Both the position numbers and the translations under genes were made by a program. The notes under the pieces were generated by a model, which saw nothing but the letters and a program-made list of their open reading frames with translations, had not been told where the DNA came from and did not search any database. From Muricauda sp. MAR_2010_75 (lineage in GTDB: Bacteria; Bacteroidota; Bacteroidia; Flavobacteriales; Flavobacteriaceae), in the NCBI RefSeq assembly GCF_000745185.1, contig NZ_JQNJ01000001.1:891501-955500 (forward strand): a DNA stretch of 64,000 bases, written 5' to 3'. Of the stretch, positions 35,045 through 44,241 are shown one piece after another (position 1 is the first letter of the stretch; each line of letters starts with the position of its first letter).

Positions 35045-35237
35045 AGGTTGTAAATTTTTAAAGGCCGCACTAGAAGACTGCCTTGTTTAATTATTTACGA
35101 AAAAAAATGGACAAAAAGATGTCCCTTCACAAAACTTTCACATATCATTACCATTACGAATAATAGCTAATGAGTTAAGTTTTACGGTTAAAATTTGGTT
35201 TTTTCGCTATGTTGTTGAATATGAAGACTAGAAGATT

Positions 35238-35927
35238 ATGATTTACAAACTTTCCAATGCGGTAGAACGGAAACAGATTGAGGAGGAGTTTGGCGTACAT
35301 TTCAAATATCCACATTTATATACTCCCAGTGCCCTTATTGATGGCTTTAGAGAAACCAATGTTTGCATTGTCACCATGCAGAACAAGCGTAAAATTTCTT
35401 TTGCCATTTGGGGTTTAATGCCCCAAAACTTTAAAGAAGACTGGCACATTTTTCAGAACAATGCCAACACCTTGAATGTGCAACTTGAAGATTTGGAAAA
35501 AGTGAAGTGGATGAAGGAATCCTTTGTAAAACGAAGATGCCTGGTCATTGTCTCGGGTTTTTACACCCATCTCCTTAAAAATGGAAAAACCTATACGTAT
35601 TATGTTACACTTCAAAACGGAAGACCTTTTTATTTGGCGGGGGTGTACAATGTTTTGGAAGATGGATTTCAATGTTGTGCCTTGATTACCACAAAGACCA
35701 ATACCTTAATTTCCAGTTATCATGACATTAGCAATCTGGCTCCCATTATAATTCCAAAAGCTCAGGCAGACTTATGGTTGGTGGATGAGTTTGACATCGA
35801 CAACCTTAAGGATATTATCAATAATCCCCCTGAAGTCAAACTAAAGGCCCATCTAATGGCCGATGAATTTTTCAAGGACACCATACCCCAAGATTCCATT
35901 CTATCACCGGATTTTTTCGAGAAATAA
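35238..35927 (+). CDS. SRAP-fold (YedK/HMCES-like) protein lacking catalytic Cys2
   Basis: 229 residues aligning by eye with SOS-response-associated peptidase proteins: FAIWGLMPQNF, RRCLVIVSGFYTHLL, LAGVYNVLEDGF, CALITTKTNTLISSYHD. Ordinary members start Met-Cys, with Cys2 forming the thiazolidine crosslink to abasic DNA; here residue 2 is Ile and no Cys is near. The catalytic Glu of GFYEW is Thr110, and the conserved NAR-ET stretch reads NANTLN, while His162 remains. So it probably binds DNA or has been repurposed rather than crosslinking. Likely transcribed alone. Confidence 0.8.
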   Translation: MIYKLSNAVERKQIEEEFGVHFKYPHLYTPSALIDGFRETNVCIVTMQNKRKISFAIWGLMPQNFKEDWHIFQNNANTLNVQLEDLEKVKWMKESFVKRRCLVIVSGFYTHLLKNGKTYTYYVTLQNGRPFYLAGVYNVLEDGFQCCALITTKTNTLISSYHDISNLAPIIIPKAQADLWLVDEFDIDNLKDIINNPPEVKLKAHLMADEFFKDTIPQDSILSPDFFEK

Positions 35928-36079
35928 CCTATACGGAAATGTAAGTCCCTCATTTATACACATTCAGATGCTAATGGGTTAACATAAAACCCGATAGAAG
36001 CAAGCTTTTACTCGAAAATGGTCCAATTTTGTAATGTACTGATTAAGAGTTAGTCAGGCAGCAACCAAAAACTATAGAT

Positions 36080-36241
36080 ATGTTACGTTGGACAGTCACC
36101 TTTATAATTTTGGCCATCATTGCTGGAATATTTGGTTTTGGTGGAATAGCCGCAGGTGCGGCGAGTATTGCCAAAATATTATTCTTCATTTTTATTGTGT
36201 TATTCATTATATCACTAATAACCGGAAGAAAAAGACTATAA
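36080..36241 (+). CDS. DUF1328 small membrane protein (YtjA-like)
   Basis: A 53-residue ORF: starts MLRWTVTFIILAIIAGIFGF, continues GGIAAGAASIAKILFFIFIV, ends GRKRL. Two membrane helices and the GFGGIAAGAASIAKILF core are the hallmark of DUF1328. The family is small, widespread and associated with stress-induced genes. It is followed after 34 bases by a small acidic lipoprotein gene and then a terminator, so the two form a short operon. Confidence 0.9.
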   Translation: MLRWTVTFIILAIIAGIFGFGGIAAGAASIAKILFFIFIVLFIISLITGRKRL

Positions 36242-36275
36242 ATTTTACTGAATTATTAATTAAAAATAGAAACAG

Positions 36276-36512
36276 ATGAAACGATCAATAAGTATACTAC
36301 TATTGCTACTTGCTTTTGCCGCCAGTGCAAGCTTGAACAGTTGCAGGGAAACCAAGGAAAGTAAGGCCGAGGAAGCCGTAGAAGATGTTAAAGAAGGTAT
36401 GGAGGAAGTTGGCGATGATATAGAAGACGCCGCTGATGATGTTGGAGATGGAATTGAAGATGCCGCAGACGATGTTGAAGATGAAATTGAAGATGCCACG
36501 GATGACCAATAA
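36276..36512 (+). CDS. Small acidic repeat lipoprotein
   Basis: 78 residues. Signal peptide with lipobox SLNSC about residues 19-23; the mature part is almost wholly Glu/Asp/Ala in heptad-like repeats (DDIEDAADDVGDGIEDAADD and variants), predicting a long amphipathic acidic helix anchored to a membrane. Comparable small proteins in Bacteroidota are stress-induced, but I cannot name a family. The repeat DNA could vary in unit number. Confidence 0.85.
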   Translation: MKRSISILLLLLAFAASASLNSCRETKESKAEEAVEDVKEGMEEVGDDIEDAADDVGDGIEDAADDVEDEIEDATDDQ

Positions 36513-36538
36513 CATCCTTTTGTGAAGAACCAAATCTG

Positions 36539-36570
36539 AACTCTGGGCAGTTAAATGTCCAGAGTTTTTT
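36539..36570 (+). terminator. Terminator after the DUF1328/acidic lipoprotein operon
   Basis: AACTCTGG pairs with CCAGAGTT across a 12-base loop and is followed by a T-run. Confidence 0.85.
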
Positions 36571-36640
36571 ATGTGTAAAATGTGCCATTTTAGATTTTGT
36601 GCTGTAGCTTAGAGTCCTTTTCCTTAACAAAACTATCGTA

Positions 36641-38062
36641 TTGAAGACCTTTCTGATTATTGTTCATATTGTTCTTGGGCTTTGGTCCATTGGCTCAATA
36701 ATTTATCATGGAAGGCGGCCCTCCCGATCTATAGGTTGGGTTTTTGCCATTGTGGTCCTGCCCATTCTTGGAGCTGTGCTCTACTATCTTTTTGGCGTAA
36801 ATCGGCGCAAGTTTAAATTTTTCAACACCAGGGAATTTTATAAACGCAAACAGTTTTCCTACGGAAATGCCCCAACTTCGGATAAATTCAAGGTCAATTT
36901 TGATTCAGATATACGCAAAAAGCGATTGAACCAACTCATCAATGCCAATTCCAACACCTTTGCCACTGGTGGGAATGCCATAACGGTGCTGCAAGATGGT
37001 GGTGAAACCTTCAACACCTTGTTCAAGGCCATGGAAGAAGCCCAAAAATTCATCCATGTGCAGTATTACATTTTGGAACGAGGTACCCTTTTTGAAAAAA
37101 TGCTGGAGCTCTTTCAAAAGAAAATATCCGAAGGAGTGGAAATCCGAATCATCTATGATTCCTTCGGGAGTTACAGTCTCAGGGGCCGACCCAAAAAGCG
37201 GTTTCAGGAAATTGGAGTGAAAATTCACCCCATAATGCCCATAAGGCTCAAGAATTTATTGTTTTACCTCAACTTTAGGAACCATAGAAAGATTGTGGTA
37301 ATCGATAACAAGGTGGCCTTTACGGGCGGAGTAAACATTTCAGACAAATACATTAAACACCATGGTGAACTGGGCAAATGGAAGGATACTCATTTAAAAC
37401 TGGAAGGCCCCATTGTAAACGATCTTCACCAAGTTTTTCTCAAGGATTACTTTTTTGCCAGTAAAAAGGAGGAGTTCAGAATAGAGGATTACCTTTCCGA
37501 ACAGTTAAAATGTGGTACGGTGGATGCACAAGTGGTGGCCGGAGGGCCAGATTCCAACCATCCTACCATTATGCAGCAATATATTGGAATGGCAAACCAA
37601 GCCCAAAAGTCCATTTGTATTGCAAATCCCTATTTTTTGCCGGGAGAGGCTTTTTTTCAGGCGCTAAAGGTAATTGCACTCCAAGGTATTGAAATCCGGT
37701 TATTGGTACCTAAAAAATCGGATTCACTGGCAGCCATGTTTGCTATGTTCTCCCAATTTGAGGAACTTTTGAACGTTGGCATAAAAATTTACCTACGAGA
37801 CGATTTCTCCCATGCCAAAATACTGCTTGTTGATGATGACCTGGTCTCTATAGGCTCTGGTAATTTCGATATCCGAAGCTTTGAGTTGAATTATGAGGCC
37901 AACATCCTGATCTATAATCTAGGTATTGCCCAGGAAATGAAAAGTGAGTTCAACGCCCTTTGCGAAAAGGCTGAGCAGTTATCCTTGGAAGAATTTAAAA
38001 ACCGACCTCGATGGAAGAAATTTATGGAAGGGCTTTCCAAGTTTTTTAAGCCGCTTTTGTAG
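36641..38062 (+). CDS. cls: Cardiolipin synthase
   Basis: Phospholipase D-type enzyme joining two phosphatidylglycerols into cardiolipin; inner membrane. 473 residues. The start is TTG: no ATG lies before the first membrane segment, and the MKTFLIIVHIVLGLWSIGSI beginning is typical. Seen: two N-terminal membrane helices, then HKD motifs HRKIVVIDNKVAFTGG (about residues 225-240) and HAKILLVDDDLVSIGSGNFD (about 390-410), each with His, Lys and Asp present. Stands alone behind a terminator. Confidence 0.95.
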   Translation: MKTFLIIVHIVLGLWSIGSIIYHGRRPSRSIGWVFAIVVLPILGAVLYYLFGVNRRKFKFFNTREFYKRKQFSYGNAPTSDKFKVNFDSDIRKKRLNQLINANSNTFATGGNAITVLQDGGETFNTLFKAMEEAQKFIHVQYYILERGTLFEKMLELFQKKISEGVEIRIIYDSFGSYSLRGRPKKRFQEIGVKIHPIMPIRLKNLLFYLNFRNHRKIVVIDNKVAFTGGVNISDKYIKHHGELGKWKDTHLKLEGPIVNDLHQVFLKDYFFASKKEEFRIEDYLSEQLKCGTVDAQVVAGGPDSNHPTIMQQYIGMANQAQKSICIANPYFLPGEAFFQALKVIALQGIEIRLLVPKKSDSLAAMFAMFSQFEELLNVGIKIYLRDDFSHAKILLVDDDLVSIGSGNFDIRSFELNYEANILIYNLGIAQEMKSEFNALCEKAEQLSLEEFKNRPRWKKFMEGLSKFFKPLL

Positions 38063-38128
38063 TGTTTATGCCAATCTTTTTACGGCAAACATTAATTTTT
38101 TTGCGATAACCCAAAAGGACAATACCCT

Positions 38129-38136
38129 TAACTTTG
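38129..38136 (+). promoter_or_regulatory. Candidate -7 element
   Basis: TAACTTTG matches TAnnTTTG and lies 18 bases before the ATG at 38155. A TTTTTTTG run ends at 38103, 25 bases upstream, which is longer than the usual spacer. Confidence 0.5.
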
Positions 38137-38154
38137 TGCTTAAATAATTTAATT

Positions 38155-38619
38155 ATGAGAACTATTTTAAGCATTCTTTTTGTGCTAGCAACAGTTAGCC
38201 TAAGCGCACAGCGTATTTCCAAAAATGCTTTGGGTTTACGTCTAGGTGACAATGACGGTTTTGGAGGTGAAATTTCCTACCAACGCTATTTGCATGAGAA
38301 CAACCGATTGGAATTTGACCTCGGTTGGAGAGACTCAAACAATGTTGATGCCTTTAAATTGGTTGGCCTGTATCAATGGGTGATGCCGATTGATGGTGGT
38401 TTTAATTGGTATGTTGGTGCCGGTGGAGGTCTTGGTTCTTTTGATGCTGGAGACAATGATGGTGTATTTGCACTTATTGCTGGAGATATAGGTATTGAAT
38501 ACGACTTTGAGATACCACTACTCATTTCTTTGGATATGCGTCCCGAACTTGGATTTAACGATAGTTATTCAGATGACCTGGATTTGGATATTGCCCTAGG
38601 TCTCCGATACCAGTTCTAA
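38155..38619 (+). CDS. Small outer-membrane/secreted beta-barrel-like protein
   Basis: 154 residues from the ATG at 38155 (the in-frame TTG 21 bases earlier is a chance extension). Signal peptide MRTILSILFVLATVSLSAQ, then alternating beta strands rich in Gly and Asp (RLGDNDGFGGEISYQRYLHE, WYVGAGGGLGSFDAGDNDG) ending GLRYQF, an aromatic C-terminus typical of eight-stranded outer-membrane barrels. No specific function. A promoter box lies upstream and a terminator follows, so it is a single-gene unit. Confidence 0.85.
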   Translation: MRTILSILFVLATVSLSAQRISKNALGLRLGDNDGFGGEISYQRYLHENNRLEFDLGWRDSNNVDAFKLVGLYQWVMPIDGGFNWYVGAGGGLGSFDAGDNDGVFALIAGDIGIEYDFEIPLLISLDMRPELGFNDSYSDDLDLDIALGLRYQF

Positions 38620-38636
38620 TAAACACTAAATCACAT

Positions 38637-38667
38637 AAAAGGGCAGATGTACGTTTGCCCTTTTTTT
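38637..38667 (+). terminator. Intrinsic terminator
   Basis: AAAAGGGCA and TGCCCTTTT pair across a short loop, followed by more T residues; it lies between the barrel protein and the metallopeptidase gene. Confidence 0.85.
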
Positions 38668-38680
38668 ATCCCTTTTCATC

Positions 38681-39307
38681 TTGAAGAAGATAATCAAACG
38701 AGTTGCAGTACTTCTATTGTTCTTATTAATTATTGATATTGTTTTGTCCGAACCCAAAAAAGTCATTCCAGAAAACATAAAACCCGAGGTTGAAGTGGCC
38801 TTGGAGCACTTCCCCGAACTCAAGCACATTCCCATAGAGTTCAAGTTTAAAAAGAACATTAAAAAATCTGTGATGCAGGCCCAACCCACCTTTAAAGACA
38901 TCTTTAAGGCTAAAGAGAACAGAAGCTATAAAATATTGATCAGTGAAAAATTTAAAATTACTGGCGAAGAATACAGAACCACCAACGTTCCCAAAGATGT
39001 GCTAATTGGATGGATAGGCCACGAACTTGGTCATGTGATGGATTACCAAAACCGGAGCAGTCTCAATCTGGTTGCATTCGGATTCAGGTATGCCTTTTTA
39101 AAGGAATATGTAAAAAAAGCGGAAAGAGCTGCCGATTCTTTTGCGGTTTTACGCGGCATGGCAGATTACATCATAAAAACCAAACGATTTATCCTGGACA
39201 ATGCCAAAATTGACCCACTTTACAAAGAACGAATCAAAGAATATTACCTCTCGCCAGACGAAATCATGGAAATGGTAAAAGAAAAAGAAAAAGCAAGTAA
39301 AAAATAG
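38681..39307 (+). CDS. Membrane-anchored HExxH metallopeptidase-like protein
   Basis: 208 residues starting at TTG (MKKIIKRVAVLLLFLLIIDI), only 14 bases after the preceding terminator. One N-terminal membrane anchor. Seen: GHELGHVMDY with His114, Glu115 and His118 as the zincin HExxH site, and downstream AERAADSFAVLRG, where Glu would be the third zinc ligand and ExxAD is the pattern of M48-like peptidases. The rest is charged and helical. I do not recognise a named family; a periplasmic protease role is inferred. Confidence 0.75.
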   Translation: MKKIIKRVAVLLLFLLIIDIVLSEPKKVIPENIKPEVEVALEHFPELKHIPIEFKFKKNIKKSVMQAQPTFKDIFKAKENRSYKILISEKFKITGEEYRTTNVPKDVLIGWIGHELGHVMDYQNRSSLNLVAFGFRYAFLKEYVKKAERAADSFAVLRGMADYIIKTKRFILDNAKIDPLYKERIKEYYLSPDEIMEMVKEKEKASKK

Positions 39308-39310
39308 ATA

Positions 39311-40837
39311 CTACCCTGTCTTTTCCGATACAAAATCTTCCCATTCAGCAAATTTTTCTTCACCCATCACGCGCTCCATTTTTACCTGTCCACCCTTCTT
39401 TTTATTGGCTCCGCTCCATTCGGCAAAGATGTTCTGGGGCACAAAATGTATTTTTATCCCTTCCAAAGCTTTGCTACGGGCCACTTTATAGTTCTTATTG
39501 GCGCTTTTGAGGTAATCATCCAAAACTTTTGCCGTTTTGTCCGAATCCACCACACTGTCCGACCCCAAATACCAAGTGTGGTAGAAGCCATCATCAAAAC
39601 GTTTTGCACACAGCGTGTATTCAGGAATTTTAACATCCAGTTCCTCCTCCAAATGTTTTACAGCATCGTTCAGTTTGTTCACCGAAAGCTGAGATCCAAC
39701 AGTGTTCAAAAAGAATTTTGTTCTACCGGTAATCTTAATTTCAGCTCGTTTTACATTGATAAATTCAATGGTGTCCCCAATAATATAGCGCCAAGCTCCC
39801 GCAACGGTCGATATGATCAGTACATAATCCTCGCCTTCCTCCACTTGATCTAAGGTGAGAGAAGGAGCATCATCGGTGAGGGAACCATCTTGATTGATGT
39901 ATTCCGGTTTAAACGGAACAAACTCAAAATAGATCCCATTGTCAGTGATCAATCGCATAGCGGTAGTGTCCGCCCTGTCCTGAAAGGCCAAAAACCCCTC
40001 TGATGCCAAATAGGTGTCTATAATCTGAATAGGCTTACCCAACAGGGCATTAAAACTCTTCTCGTAAGGATCAAAAGCTACACCCCCTGAAGTATAGACC
40101 TGTAAATTGGGCCAGATTTCATGGATATGTTCCAATTTATGGTATTCTATTACTTTTTTGAGCATCAGTTCCATCCAAGAAGGAATCCCGCTCAAGGCAC
40201 CGATATCCCAATTTTTGGCTTCCTTGGCAATTTGAAGGACGCGATGGTCCCAGTCATCAATTTGGGCGATCTCATCCCCGGGTTTATAATATTTTTTAAA
40301 CCAAAAAGGAATGTGGCTCGCGCTAATTCCACTGATTTCACCCTCTTTGCGGCCATTGTGTTCTTCCAAATCGGTGGAACTGCCCAACATCATAATTTCC
40401 TTTTCAAAAAATTCCGCGGGCAAGTCAAAATTACTAAGGGCATAGATTTGTTTGATTCCAGCTTTTTTTATGGATTTCAACATGTCCTTAGTTACAGGTA
40501 TCCGTTTGGATTTTTTCCCTGTTGTTCCCGAACTGAGCGCAAAAAAATCTGGGTGCCCCGGCCAGGCCACGTCAGGTTCTCCTTCAATGGTCTTGTTCCA
40601 CCATTCTTTGGATATTTTTTTGTAAACGAAATACGGAACCGATTGGGCGAAGGTCTTGGCCACATCATTGGAGGACAAAATCCCTTCAAAGTCATAGTGT
40701 TTTCCAAACTGAGTGTCCTTGGCCTGGGAGAGCAAGTTCTGCAGCTCTTTTTTTTGTTCTTCCAGAGGGTTTCTATCCAAACTCAGTGAATCCCTTGCCT
40801 CTATAAAACCTTTTACAATGTTTCCTATGATTGCCAT
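39311..40837 (-). CDS. GH3 family adenylate-forming enzyme (auxin-responsive GH3-like)
   Basis: 508 residues of the GH3 acyl-acid-amido synthetase group, which activate a carboxylic acid with ATP and may join it to an amine. Seen: the ATP loop FFALSSGTTGKKSKRIPVTK, the middle block VYTSGGVAFDPYEKSFNALL, YLASEGFLAFQ and the C-terminal motif ITGRTKFFLNTVGSQLS. In bacteria the substrate is unknown; Bacteroidota often carry one copy. The gene converges with the metallopeptidase gene with 3 bases between stops and has no partner. Confidence 0.9.
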   Translation of the reverse strand: MAIIGNIVKGFIEARDSLSLDRNPLEEQKKELQNLLSQAKDTQFGKHYDFEGILSSNDVAKTFAQSVPYFVYKKISKEWWNKTIEGEPDVAWPGHPDFFALSSGTTGKKSKRIPVTKDMLKSIKKAGIKQIYALSNFDLPAEFFEKEIMMLGSSTDLEEHNGRKEGEISGISASHIPFWFKKYYKPGDEIAQIDDWDHRVLQIAKEAKNWDIGALSGIPSWMELMLKKVIEYHKLEHIHEIWPNLQVYTSGGVAFDPYEKSFNALLGKPIQIIDTYLASEGFLAFQDRADTTAMRLITDNGIYFEFVPFKPEYINQDGSLTDDAPSLTLDQVEEGEDYVLIISTVAGAWRYIIGDTIEFINVKRAEIKITGRTKFFLNTVGSQLSVNKLNDAVKHLEEELDVKIPEYTLCAKRFDDGFYHTWYLGSDSVVDSDKTAKVLDDYLKSANKNYKVARSKALEGIKIHFVPQNIFAEWSGANKKKGGQVKMERVMGEEKFAEWEDFVSEKTG

Positions 40838-41031
40838 TTCAATTCAATGTTTTTAGCTTAACATTACAAAACTACAACCAAGGGGCTTCCGGGCTTTACT
40901 CAATTCATTTTTTAATTGACTGGATTCAATAACCGTGCATCTTAAATCATTAGCTTACATCTTGTCAGAAATTTTTTCTACATTTAGAGTTAGCAGCAAA
41001 CAATCAACCACCATATACAAACTCATTGTAC

Positions 41032-44000
41032 ATGAAAAAATATGGTGCCTTACTTTCCATCTTTATTGCTTCCCTCCAGTTTCTGCATGCCCAAAATTTT
41101 CTTTCGGGAAAGATATTGGATGCCGATACGCAAGAACCTGTTGACTATGTAAACATCGGTATTGTGGATCAGGCCAAGGGTACCGTATCATCGGACGATG
41201 GAACCTTTATGCTTAAGCTGGAAGATGGCGACATCAACCCCATAAATACGGTCCAATTTTCAAGAATAGGATACGAGACCCTCACATTTAACTCCAAAGA
41301 GCTTCACCAACGCCTTCAGGAAAATCCCTATGTTCTTATGAAGGAATCATTTTTTGAGTTGGAGGGCGTTACGCTTCATCTAAAAAATGCGAAAAAAAAC
41401 AGGGTAGGTTATGTGAGCAACGACAAGGAAAACTTTGCCTTCTGGAACGATAGTCTTGCACTGGGCGGGGAACACGCATCAAAAATCCGCATCAAAGATG
41501 GGCCTTTAAAATTGGAGGACATGTCTTTCAACGTAATTGCAAGCATTTCAGACAGTATATTGGTGCGGGTAAACATTTACGAAATAGGAAGAGGAGGGCT
41601 GCCCGGCAAGAACATATCCAACCATAACATTCTCCACATCATTAAAAGAAAACGAGGAAGGGTAACCATAGACCTTTCCCCTTACAACATTGTGGTAAAA
41701 GACCATTTCATTGCCAGTTTAGAGCTTCTTAAAATTTACGGAGGAAAAGTGGGTATTCTTATTTCATCTTTTGATGACGGCGCACGATCATTTTCCAGAC
41801 TGATCAGTCAAGACAGCTGGAAAAGAATCCGCAAAGGCACTACCATTGGGTTCAGTTTAAACACTTCGCTTTTGGAAGATGGCCAATACAATGATTTTGT
41901 TGGTTCCCAAAACAAGTCACGCGACAAACCTGAACAAATTACCCTATTGTGGGACACCTCCTACTCCATGAAAGGTAAAAATCTTGAAAAGGAACTGGGC
42001 TTTTTGGACCACTATTTTGAGTACCTCAACTATGTTGCTGTGGAACTGAAATTGTTTGGACATACGCTTTCCACAGAAAGATTTACCATAGAAAATGGCA
42101 ATTGGCAAGCCCTTAAAAAGCGATTGCTTGAAATCCCTTATGATGGTGCAGGAAAGCTGGAAGTATTCAATGCTCTACAACCCGATAAATACGCGTTGCT
42201 TTTTACCGATGGAAAAGGGTTTCCCGAGGCCATTGATGAGAATTGGAGGGTCACTGTTTTTACCATCAACAGTAAGCCAGATGCCAATCACGAATTGTTG
42301 AAATCCATTGCCGAAGGTTCAGAGGCCAATTACATAAATCTGGACAAAATTGATGATCAAGAGCTGGCGTTGGACTACACCAAAAAACATATTGTCGATA
42401 ATTTGGAGTACACCCCTTCAATTTCAAATGTCAACGCCCTACGGGAAATAAAAGGGACAGTTACCGATTTTGATGATCCGCTTCCCAATGTAACCGTCAA
42501 GGTTAAGGGAGTGGAAAGGACGGTAAGGACAAATGCTAATGGGAACTTTTCCATTTCAGCAAAAAACGGTGACATTCTGGAATTTATCTATCCCGGAAGA
42601 GAAAGTACAGAATCTATAGTGAACACCAACACAGACCGACTTAGCATTGCCATGCCCATGGGGGTAAAAGTGTTGGATGAAGTGGTCTTGGAAGAATATC
42701 GTAAAGTCCAAACCATCAAGGGTGCAGATCCCAGAAAGACCGATATTGCAACAAATTTTGGAACCATTGATATTGAACGAACCGGTTTTGCCATAAAACA
42801 GATTCAGAATGACAAAATCAGCTCCATCCACAGGGACATCTCGGACGCCTTAAAAGGGAAATTTCCTGGGATTCGTGTTTTTGGGGACGGAGAAAATGCC
42901 CGAGTAGCATTGAGGGGTGGTGAAATTATAAAATCATATGCCGCTTGGGATGTTGACGGTCTTGTATATCCCCCGAACAACCCGCCTTTACACATTAATG
43001 TTTTGAATGTCAAGAGCGTCACCATTATGCCGGGCAGTTGGGCTGCTGCAAGATACGGCCGCATTGCATGGGGTGGAATTATCATCGTAAAAACGATTAA
43101 TCAATCTTTTGAGCAAGAAACTGCAAACGGGGGTTCCAACTGGGATTCTTTGCGGTCTAATGACATCTACAAGAACGATGCAGTTCTTTTGGAGCAAACC
43201 CAAGGTAGTCTCCCTAGATATATCCAATGGCTATCGGGAGCCAAATCGTTGAATGAAGCTTACGCGACATACTTGGAACAAAGAAAATTATATGGACATC
43301 TACCCCATTTTTATGCTGATGTTCATGCATTTTTTCTTCAAAAATGGGGCAGTACTGAGGTAGCTGGAAAAATTCTTTCCAACATAGAAGAAATTTTTTC
43401 CGAAGATGCCAGTGCTTTGCGGTTGCTGGCCTTTCACCTTGATGAAGATGGTTTGTTTGAAGAAGCCCATAACATCTACGCCAAAATATATGGTCTGTAT
43501 CCTTCACAAGCCCAAAGTTTAAGAGACTTGGCCCACAGCCATGTTACTCTGGGGGAAGTACAAGAAGGTTGGTCGCTGTATAAAAAGTACTTGCTCGGCT
43601 TAAGTGGTGAACTGGAGGTAGAAGGTATTGACAAGATCATACGGGAAGAGGCCATAGCCTTGGCCAATCGATATCGTTCGGAAATTGATCTGGACCTTCC
43701 TTCCTCTTCAACTGAAGATGAAATCAATGACATGGATATTTTGGTTGAATGGAACAATCCCAACACCCAATTTGAACTGCAGTTTGTGGGGCCAACCGGC
43801 CATTATTTTACGTGGAAGCATACCAAAGAGTCCAGTCCAAGTTTAATTTCCGATGAAATTTTTAAGGGCTATTCCTCCAACAGTTTCCAGATTAATGACC
43901 TGGAACAAGGCGAATGGCTATTGAACGTAAAATATTTGGGAAACCAGACCAACATACCCTCGTTCATAAAAACAACCCTAAAAAACAACTTGGACGGAAC

Positions 44001-44091
44001 AGAAACCATAAAAGTCCTTCGGTTGCAACAAAAGAATGTAAACTTTCAGTTTTTAAAATTGACCTCTGATAAGATTTCCAATTTTAGATGA
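41032..44091 (+). CDS. Secreted multidomain protein: CarboxypepD-reg, vWA, TonB-plug-like, helical repeats
   Basis: 1019 residues from the ATG at 41032. In order: a signal peptide (to about residue 21); a carboxypeptidase-regulatory-like domain (about 24-110, FLSGKILDADTQEPVDYVNI); a beta-rich part; a von Willebrand A-like domain whose MIDAS reads LLWDTSYSMKGK (about 304-315, Asp-x-Ser-x-Ser kept); a second regulatory domain (about 470-535, IKGTVTDFDDPLPNVTVKVK); a TonB plug-like region (about 555-690, DALKGKFPGIRV, VALRGGEI, IIIVKT end); TPR-like helices (700-870); and a C-terminal beta part (900-1019). No outer-membrane barrel follows the plug. No partner gene is adjacent. Confidence 0.8.
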   Translation: MKKYGALLSIFIASLQFLHAQNFLSGKILDADTQEPVDYVNIGIVDQAKGTVSSDDGTFMLKLEDGDINPINTVQFSRIGYETLTFNSKELHQRLQENPYVLMKESFFELEGVTLHLKNAKKNRVGYVSNDKENFAFWNDSLALGGEHASKIRIKDGPLKLEDMSFNVIASISDSILVRVNIYEIGRGGLPGKNISNHNILHIIKRKRGRVTIDLSPYNIVVKDHFIASLELLKIYGGKVGILISSFDDGARSFSRLISQDSWKRIRKGTTIGFSLNTSLLEDGQYNDFVGSQNKSRDKPEQITLLWDTSYSMKGKNLEKELGFLDHYFEYLNYVAVELKLFGHTLSTERFTIENGNWQALKKRLLEIPYDGAGKLEVFNALQPDKYALLFTDGKGFPEAIDENWRVTVFTINSKPDANHELLKSIAEGSEANYINLDKIDDQELALDYTKKHIVDNLEYTPSISNVNALREIKGTVTDFDDPLPNVTVKVKGVERTVRTNANGNFSISAKNGDILEFIYPGRESTESIVNTNTDRLSIAMPMGVKVLDEVVLEEYRKVQTIKGADPRKTDIATNFGTIDIERTGFAIKQIQNDKISSIHRDISDALKGKFPGIRVFGDGENARVALRGGEIIKSYAAWDVDGLVYPPNNPPLHINVLNVKSVTIMPGSWAAARYGRIAWGGIIIVKTINQSFEQETANGGSNWDSLRSNDIYKNDAVLLEQTQGSLPRYIQWLSGAKSLNEAYATYLEQRKLYGHLPHFYADVHAFFLQKWGSTEVAGKILSNIEEIFSEDASALRLLAFHLDEDGLFEEAHNIYAKIYGLYPSQAQSLRDLAHSHVTLGEVQEGWSLYKKYLLGLSGELEVEGIDKIIREEAIALANRYRSEIDLDLPSSSTEDEINDMDILVEWNNPNTQFELQFVGPTGHYFTWKHTKESSPSLISDEIFKGYSSNSFQINDLEQGEWLLNVKYLGNQTNIPSFIKTTLKNNLDGTETIKVLRLQQKNVNFQFLKLTSDKISNFR

Positions 44092-44241
44092 AACATTTTT
44101 TCATTAAATAGTACCCAGCCGTAGTTTTTAACACCCACATTCTTAATGTTTTCATAAATATGAAAAATGAATCGTTCCATAGACATAAAGTATAATTTGA
44201 ACTCTTATATTTAGCCAATTCAGATTAACTTTAAATCAAAA

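Noticed and set aside
40121..40789. 222-residue plus-strand ORF
   Set aside because: Antisense shadow of the GH3-like gene.
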